Shown here: one piece after another, positions 59,429 to 64,000 of the stretch
Numbering within the stretch: the first letter of the stretch is position 1
Layout: each line of letters begins with the position of its first letter
NCBI GenBank assembly: GCA_003243195.1
Contig: QFQI01000002.1
Span: 124,001 to 188,000 of the forward strand
DNA: 64,000 bases
Source: Sphingomonas taxi
Lineage (GTDB): Bacteria; Pseudomonadota; Alphaproteobacteria; Sphingomonadales; Sphingomonadaceae
Reading direction: 5' to 3'
Made by a program: the position numbers and the translations under genes
Notes under the pieces: generated by a model
Told to the model about the DNA's origin: nothing
Database searches by the model: none
The model's input: only the letters and a program-made list of their open reading frames with translations

Positions 59429-59829
59429 CGCCTGCCGACGCGGGTCCAGCGCTGCTGCCGGCATCCGAACCCGGCGAACAGGCAGCCTTCGGCCACCAGC
59501 GTATCGCGTCCGTCGAGATGCAGCGTCCCCTCCACCGCCGTGCCGAGATCGGGTACGAAGACGCTGCCGGCCCAGTCGCCGCCCTCGCCGCGCCGGAAGT
59601 CGCGGAACAGCGGCGTGCCGACCAGCCGGTCGGTGCCGCCCTTGGCCGCATCGGCCTTCGCCTTGGCGCTGGCGGAGATCACCGTGCCGCACATCCCCTG
59701 CCCGCTCTCGCCCCCGCCGCCACCGGCGCATGGCGCGACGCGGATGCGCACGCTGTCGCCGGCGTTGCGCCAGGTGCCGGCCAGCGGATCGGCGGCGGCG
59801 GCGGCAAGCAAAGCGAGAAGCGCGATCAT
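59425..59829 (-). CDS. DUF2147 periplasmic protein
   Basis: A 134-aa exported protein with a signal peptide (about 1-14) and the DUF2147 fold: P-L-A-G-T-W-R-N near residue 15, V-R-I-R-V-A-P-C near 26-33, M-C-G-T-V-I near 46, and T-L-V-A-E-G-C-L near 110. The conserved Cys residues could pair. DUF2147 is common in alphaproteobacteria with no proven reaction. A Gly-rich loop near 35-45 separates two strands. It starts the three-gene coupled row DUF2147, 53-aa membrane protein, RsmE. Confidence 0.85.
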   Translation of the reverse strand: MIALLALLAAAAADPLAGTWRNAGDSVRIRVAPCAGGGGGESGQGMCGTVISASAKAKADAAKGGTDRLVGTPLFRDFRRGEGGDWAGSVFVPDLGTAVEGTLHLDGRDTLVAEGCLFAGFGCRQQRWTRVGRR

Positions 59830-59947
59830 GGGTGTGCATCCGATCTGGGACGGCGCTGGCGCACGCCGTCATCCGTGCGACCTTACGCGCGGGATCGGGC
59901 CAAGATAAGGCACTGACGCCCGCCGCGAACCCGGCTATCGCGGGCGC

Positions 59948-60865
59948 GTGACCGATCTTGTCCCCGACAGCCAGCATCGCGGCCTGTTCTCCCTCCTGCC
60001 GCCGCGCGTGCGCGTGTTCGCGTCGCTGGCACGCTTCGACCGCCCGATCGGCTGGTGGCTGCTGTTCTGGCCCGGCGCCTGGGCGGTGGCGCTGGCCGGC
60101 GGCGCGGTGACGCGCTGGCCGCTGATCCTGTGGCTGCTGCTGGGCAGCATCGCGATGCGCGGCGCGGGCTGCGTCTACAACGACATCGTCGATCGCGACC
60201 TGGACGCCAGCGTGGCCCGCACCCGCGACCGCCCGCTGGCCAGCGGCGCGGTGTCGGCGAAGGCGGCATGGGCGTGGCTGCTGGCGTTGTGCCTGGTCGG
60301 GCTGCTGGTGCTGGTGCAGTTGCGCCCGGCGGCCGCGATCGTGTCGCTGGCGGCGGTCGCGCCGGTCGCCGCCTATCCGTTCATGAAGCGCATCACCTGG
60401 TGGCCGCAGGCATGGCTGGGTCTGGTCTTCTCCTGGGCGGCGCTGGTCGGCTGGACCGAGACATGGGGGACGCTGACGCTGCCGGGCGTCACGCTGTACG
60501 CCGGCACGATCTTCTGGGTGATCGGCTATGACACGATCTACGCCCTGCAGGACCGCGAGGACGATGCGCTGGTCGGCATCCGCTCGTCGGCGCTGGCGCT
60601 GGGGCGGCACGTCCGTGCGGGCGTGGCGGCGTGCTACGCGCTGGCGGTGCTGCTGTGGGCAGCGGCGCTGTGGCAGATGCGCGCCGATCCGCTCGTGCTG
60701 GCCGCGCTCGCGCCCGTCGCGGCGCATCTCGGCTGGCAGGCGGCGACCCTGCGCGACGACAGCAGCGCGGACGCCGGTGCGGGCGCGCTCCGCCGCTTCC
60801 GCGCGAACCGCGGCGCGGGGCTGCTGATGTTCCTGGCGTGCGTGGTGGTCGGCACGCGCATCTAA
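59948..60865 (+). CDS. ubiA: 4-hydroxybenzoate polyprenyltransferase
   Basis: A 305-aa membrane prenyltransferase that joins the polyprenyl tail to 4-hydroxybenzoate in ubiquinone synthesis. It has about eight or nine hydrophobic helices. The first Asp-rich motif is N-D-I-V-D-R-D-L-D near residue 79-87, and the second is D-R-E-D-D near 202-206, both binding prenyl diphosphate through Mg2+. R-P-I-G-W-W-L-L-F near 32 is a known UbiA start. The start codon is GTG at 59948. It is divergent from DUF2147. Confidence 0.93.
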   Translation: MTDLVPDSQHRGLFSLLPPRVRVFASLARFDRPIGWWLLFWPGAWAVALAGGAVTRWPLILWLLLGSIAMRGAGCVYNDIVDRDLDASVARTRDRPLASGAVSAKAAWAWLLALCLVGLLVLVQLRPAAAIVSLAAVAPVAAYPFMKRITWWPQAWLGLVFSWAALVGWTETWGTLTLPGVTLYAGTIFWVIGYDTIYALQDREDDALVGIRSSALALGRHVRAGVAACYALAVLLWAAALWQMRADPLVLAALAPVAAHLGWQAATLRDDSSADAGAGALRRFRANRGAGLLMFLACVVVGTRI

Positions 60866-60928
60866 TCGGCGGAACCGGCGTTGCTGCGGGATATGGCAAC
60901 CGTGCCGCGATCCTCCTAAGTTCGGCCG

Positions 60929-62275
60929 ATGCTGACACCCGAACAGGCGCAGGATCGCGCGCACGACATCGTCCGCCGCGCCGTCGCCGCCGGTGCGGAT
61001 GCCGCCGATGCGGTCTTCGCCGCCAGCGCCTCCACCGAAGTGTCGGTGCGACTCGGCAAGCTGGAGGACGTCGGCCGTTCGGAGGACGAGGACCTGGGGC
61101 TGCGCGTCTTCGTCGGACGGCGCTCGGCCAGCGTCTCCACCTCCGACCTGTCGCCGGCGGCGATGGACGCGCTGGTGGAACGCGCGGTGGCGATGGCGCG
61201 CGAGGCGCCGGAGGATCGCTGGGCGGGGCTCGCGCCCGCCGAACGGCTGATGCATGGCGCCGCGCCGCTGCTCGACCTTGCCGACACCGCCGATGTGTCG
61301 CCCGAGCAACTGCGCGACGCCGCGTTGCGCGCCGAGGATGCCGCACGCGCGGTCGACGGCGTCAGCAACAGCGAGGGGGCGGGCGCCTCGGCATCGCGCA
61401 GCGTCTGGGCGCTCGCCACCAGCCATGGCTTCACCGGGGGCCATGCCACCACCGGCTACAGCCTGTCGGCCAGCGTGATCGCCGGCGAGGGCGGCGCGAT
61501 GCAGCGCGATTACGCCTTCCATTCCGCCCGGCACCATGCGCACCTCGACCCCGCCGAGGCGATCGGGCAGCTGGCGGGCGAGCGCGCGGTGGCGCGGCTG
61601 GGCGCGGGCGTCGCGTCCAGCGGGGCGATGCCGGTGGTGTTCGATCCGCGCGTCGGCGCCAGCCTGCTCGGCCATCTGGGCGGCGCGATCTCCGGCACCG
61701 CGATCACGCGGCGCACCAGCTTCCTGCTCGACGCGCTGGGCAGCGAGGTGTTCGCGCCCGGCGTCACGATCCGCGACGATCCGCACCGTCCGCGCGGCCT
61801 GCGATCGCGGCCGTTCGATGGCGAGGGGCTGCCGGTGTCGCCGGTCGCGATCGTCGAGAACGGCATGCTGGAGACGTGGCTGCTCGACAGCGCGTCGGCG
61901 CGGCAACTGGGACTGGAGCCGACCGGCCATGCCGCGCGCGGCATCGCGGGCGCGCCGGGGGTGTCGACCAGCAACCTGTATATGGAACCGGGCAGGATGC
62001 CGGTCGCGACGCTGATCGCCGACATCGCCGAGGGCGTCTACGTCACCGAGCTGATCGGCCAGGGCGTCAATCCGGTGACCGGCGACTACAGCCGCGGCGC
62101 GGCGGGCTTCGCGATTCGCGGCGGGGAGATCGCGGAGCCGGTCGCCGGCTTCACGATCGCGGGCAATCTGACGCGGATGTACCGCGCGCTGACCCCGGCC
62201 AACGATCTGGTGTTCCGTCACGGCGTGAACGTGCCGACGCTGCGCATCGACGGGATGACGATCGCCGGTGGTTGA
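60929..62275 (+). CDS. pmbA: TldD/PmbA family metallopeptidase subunit (TldE type)
   Basis: A 448-aa protein of the TldD/PmbA family. The PmbA-type sequence is seen in F-V-G-R-R-S-A-S-V-S-T-S-D-L near residue 59, H-A-H-L-D-P near 196, V-F-D-P-R-V-G-A-S-L-L near 237 and the C-terminal A-G-N-L-T-R-M-Y block. PmbA (TldE) pairs with TldD to form a heterodimeric metalloprotease that degrades peptides such as microcin B17 precursor and the CcdA antitoxin. The TldD partner with the HExxxH motif is not in this window. The stop overlaps the next start by eight bases. Confidence 0.88.
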   Translation: MLTPEQAQDRAHDIVRRAVAAGADAADAVFAASASTEVSVRLGKLEDVGRSEDEDLGLRVFVGRRSASVSTSDLSPAAMDALVERAVAMAREAPEDRWAGLAPAERLMHGAAPLLDLADTADVSPEQLRDAALRAEDAARAVDGVSNSEGAGASASRSVWALATSHGFTGGHATTGYSLSASVIAGEGGAMQRDYAFHSARHHAHLDPAEAIGQLAGERAVARLGAGVASSGAMPVVFDPRVGASLLGHLGGAISGTAITRRTSFLLDALGSEVFAPGVTIRDDPHRPRGLRSRPFDGEGLPVSPVAIVENGMLETWLLDSASARQLGLEPTGHAARGIAGAPGVSTSNLYMEPGRMPVATLIADIAEGVYVTELIGQGVNPVTGDYSRGAAGFAIRGGEIAEPVAGFTIAGNLTRMYRALTPANDLVFRHGVNVPTLRIDGMTIAGG

Positions 62276-63062
62276 TCGCGCGGCCCCCGACCACGACCTG
62301 GCCGATGCCGTGGCGGCGATCGCGCGCGAGGCGAGCCAGATGGCGCTGGCGCGCTGGCGCACCGATTTCGCGCGCTGGGAGAAGGCGCCGGGCAGCCCGG
62401 TGTGCGAAGTCGATCTGGACGTCGACCGGATGCTGCACAGCCGGCTGCGCGCGTTGCTGCCCGACGCGGGCTGGCTGTCGGAGGAGACCGCCGACAATGC
62501 CGACCGGCTCGCGCGGCGGCGGGTGTGGGTGGTCGATCCGATCGACGGCACGCGCGACTATATCCGCGGGCGCGCCGGCTGGTGCGTGTCGATCGCGCTG
62601 GTCGAGGACGGACGCCCGGTGATCGGGGTGCTCGACGCGCCGGCGCGCGACGAGGTGTGGCGCGCGCAGGCCGGCGTGGGCGCGACCCGCAACGGCGTGG
62701 CGGTGGCGGCGGGGACGCGCACCGCCTTGCCCGGCGCGCGGGTGCCCGTCGACGCGCTGCCCAAGGCCGACCGCGACCTGATCGCGGTGGAGAAGCCCAA
62801 TTCGATCGCGCTGCGCGTGGCGATGGTCGCGGCCGACCGCGCCGATCTGGTCGCGACGCTGCGCTGGGGGAATGAATGGGACATCGCCGCCGCGGTGCTG
62901 CTGGCGAGCGAGGCGGGCGCGGCGGTCAGCGATGCGCTGGGCACGCCACTGGCCTTCAACAAGCCCGATCCGCGCGCCTATGGCGTGCTGGTCAGCGCGG
63001 CCGGGATCCACGATGCGGCGGTGGCGCGGCTTTCGGGACGGGCGCGCGCAGCGATCGGGTGA
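62268..63062 (+). CDS. cysQ: 3'(2'),5'-bisphosphate nucleotidase / inositol-phosphatase family (CysQ-like)
   Basis: A 264-aa Mg2+-dependent phosphatase. The metal sites are S-E-E-T near residue 70, D-P-I-D-G-T-R-D-Y near 90-98, and W-D-I-A-A-A near 204. These place it in the FIG/IMPase superfamily, and the size and the S-E-E-T motif fit CysQ, which removes the 3'-phosphate of PAP in sulfate assimilation. Inositol monophosphatase is the alternative. GTG 62268 overlaps the PmbA stop by eight bases. The TauE/SafE permease convergent to it may share a sulfur theme. Confidence 0.85.
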   Translation: MVDRAAPDHDLADAVAAIAREASQMALARWRTDFARWEKAPGSPVCEVDLDVDRMLHSRLRALLPDAGWLSEETADNADRLARRRVWVVDPIDGTRDYIRGRAGWCVSIALVEDGRPVIGVLDAPARDEVWRAQAGVGATRNGVAVAAGTRTALPGARVPVDALPKADRDLIAVEKPNSIALRVAMVAADRADLVATLRWGNEWDIAAAVLLASEAGAAVSDALGTPLAFNKPDPRAYGVLVSAAGIHDAAVARLSGRARAAIG

Positions 63063-63087
63063 GCCGGCACCGCATCGGCGAGCCGGC

Positions 63088-63867
63088 CTACAGCAGCAAT
63101 CGCGTACCGACGATCAGCAGCACCACCGCCAGCGCGGGCGTCACCACCCGTTCCGGCAACCGGCCCGCCAGGCGCGCGCCGAGGATCACGCCGGGGATCG
63201 AACCGAGCAGCAGCGCCCCCAGCAGAGGCAGGTTGATGTTGCCGATCAGCGCATGCCCGATCCCCCCGATCAGCGCCACGGGCACCGCGTGCAGGATGTC
63301 GGTCCCCACCAGCCGCTTCGCGGTCAGGCGGAACGGATAGAGCATCAGCAGCAGCGTCGCACCCAATGCGCCCGCGCCGACCGAGGTCAGCGTGATGAGC
63401 GTGCCGAGCAGCGCGCCGGCCAGCGCGGTCAGCAGCGGCTGCCAGCGCAGGAAGGCCACGGCGCGCGCGCCCTCCGCGCGGGCGAAGCGCCGCGCCAGCG
63501 TCGCGCGGAACGGGGTGAGCAGCGCCGAGATCACCAACGTCGCCCCCAGCACGCGCACGATCAGCCCGCCGCTCTCCGCCTTCTGGCCATGATCCCACAG
63601 CCACCACAGGGTGATCGCCACCGCCGGCAGGCTGCCCCAGCACAGCCGCCGGACGATCACCCAGTCGGCATTGTCCTGCCGGTGATGCATCGTCCCGCCG
63701 ACCAGCTTGGTGATCGCGGCGAACCACAGGTCGGTGCCGACCGCCGTCACCGGCGCGACGCCGAACAGCAGGATCAGCACCGGCGACATCAACGATCCGC
63801 CGCCCACCCCGGTCAGCCCGACGATCGCGCCGACCAGGAAGCCGGCCAGCGTGCTCAATAGGTCCAC
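63088..63867 (-). CDS. TauE/SafE family permease (sulfite/organosulfur exporter type)
   Basis: A 259-aa membrane protein with about eight hydrophobic segments in two TauE repeats. The N-terminal motif G-L-T-G-V-G-G-G-S-L-M-S-P-V-L near residue 20 and the second-repeat S-V-G-A-G-A-L-G near 170 are the family hallmarks. Members export sulfite or related anions. The GTG at 63867 (preceded by AGAGGGG) is chosen because the frame's first 22 codons (to 63933) look non-coding. It converges on cysQ with 25 bases between stops. Confidence 0.88.
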   Translation of the reverse strand: MDLLSTLAGFLVGAIVGLTGVGGGSLMSPVLILLFGVAPVTAVGTDLWFAAITKLVGGTMHHRQDNADWVIVRRLCWGSLPAVAITLWWLWDHGQKAESGGLIVRVLGATLVISALLTPFRATLARRFARAEGARAVAFLRWQPLLTALAGALLGTLITLTSVGAGALGATLLLMLYPFRLTAKRLVGTDILHAVPVALIGGIGHALIGNINLPLLGALLLGSIPGVILGARLAGRLPERVVTPALAVVLLIVGTRLLL

Positions 63868-64000
63868 GGTCCGCCCCTCTTCATCGCGCTCCAATGCGTC
63901 GGGCCAGTGCGGCGGAGCGATGCGGCGGGGCAAGCGTCAAAATGTTCGCGGGCGCGAAGGTGCATCATACACCATGGGCGCGGGCGACGATCGCCGCAAT

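Noticed and set aside
59267..62551. 1094-aa minus-strand open frame
   Set aside because: Only its last 53 codons look coding (the small membrane gene). The rest is a shadow of ubiA, pmbA and cysQ.
1..64000. CRISPR arrays, insertion sequences, prophage, toxin-antitoxin or defence systems
   Set aside because: No regular direct repeats with spacers, transposase, integrase or known defence proteins could be recognised.

Overview
The window is about 70% G+C. It carries PEPxxWA-CTERM, DUF1996, DUF1800/DUF1501, SapC, CpdR and Wza/Wzc/Wzx genes, and many ATGA stop/start overlaps. This points to an alphaproteobacterium of the Sphingomonadaceae, most likely Sphingomonas. Gene calls rest on reading the translations; no database search was possible.

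Layout. (1) Positions 1-18.4 kb are a surface-polysaccharide accessory region. It holds a GT4 fragment, a coupled GT2-GT4-GT25-Wzy-like operon, two DUF1996 exported proteins flanking an acyltransferase, a small membrane protein, a PilZ protein, two more acyltransferases, an ExoY-type priming sugar transferase, a short coiled-coil protein resembling part of a type I secretion adaptor, and a DUF1800/DUF1501 pair. (2) Positions 18.5-30.8 kb are the core export/assembly locus. A nucleotide-sugar epimerase and a membrane GT2 lie on the minus strand. A plus-strand operon follows: Wza-like lipoprotein, outer-membrane beta-barrel, Wzc-like tyrosine kinase, Wzx flippase, GT2, GH16 glycanase, aldo/keto reductase, GMC oxidoreductase. 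(3) Positions 31-41 kb are mostly housekeeping: DEAD-box helicase, secreted hypothetical protein, FAD-linked dehydrogenase, SapC, cytochrome b561, a convincing unannotated-looking small RNA gene, a frameshifted N-formylglutamate amidohydrolase, CpdR, tRNA-Val(GAC), threonine aldolase, EamA transporter and an SDR protein. (4) Positions 41-54.8 kb are a second polysaccharide island: PEPxxWA-CTERM protein, GH26-RTX enzyme, two acyltransferases, a second polymerase-like protein, a beta-helix protein, three GT4 enzymes and a left-handed-helix acetyltransferase. (5) Positions 55-64 kb are housekeeping: Tgt with two small partners, GshA, RsmE, DUF2147, UbiA, a PmbA-type TldE protein, CysQ and a TauE/SafE permease.

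How it fits together. The priming transferase, GTs, Wzx, Wzy candidates and Wza/Wzc make a Wzx/Wzy-dependent exopolysaccharide pathway. Acyltransferases would decorate the chain; GH16, GH26-RTX and the beta-helix protein could trim or bind it. PilZ implies c-di-GMP input.

The best candidates for something undescribed are the three-hairpin small RNA at about 36110-36213, the start-codon-sequestering hairpin of the PEPxxWA-CTERM gene, the GH26-RTX protein with an exact 357-bp internal period, and the DUF1996/DUF1800/DUF1501 exported set embedded in polysaccharide genes.
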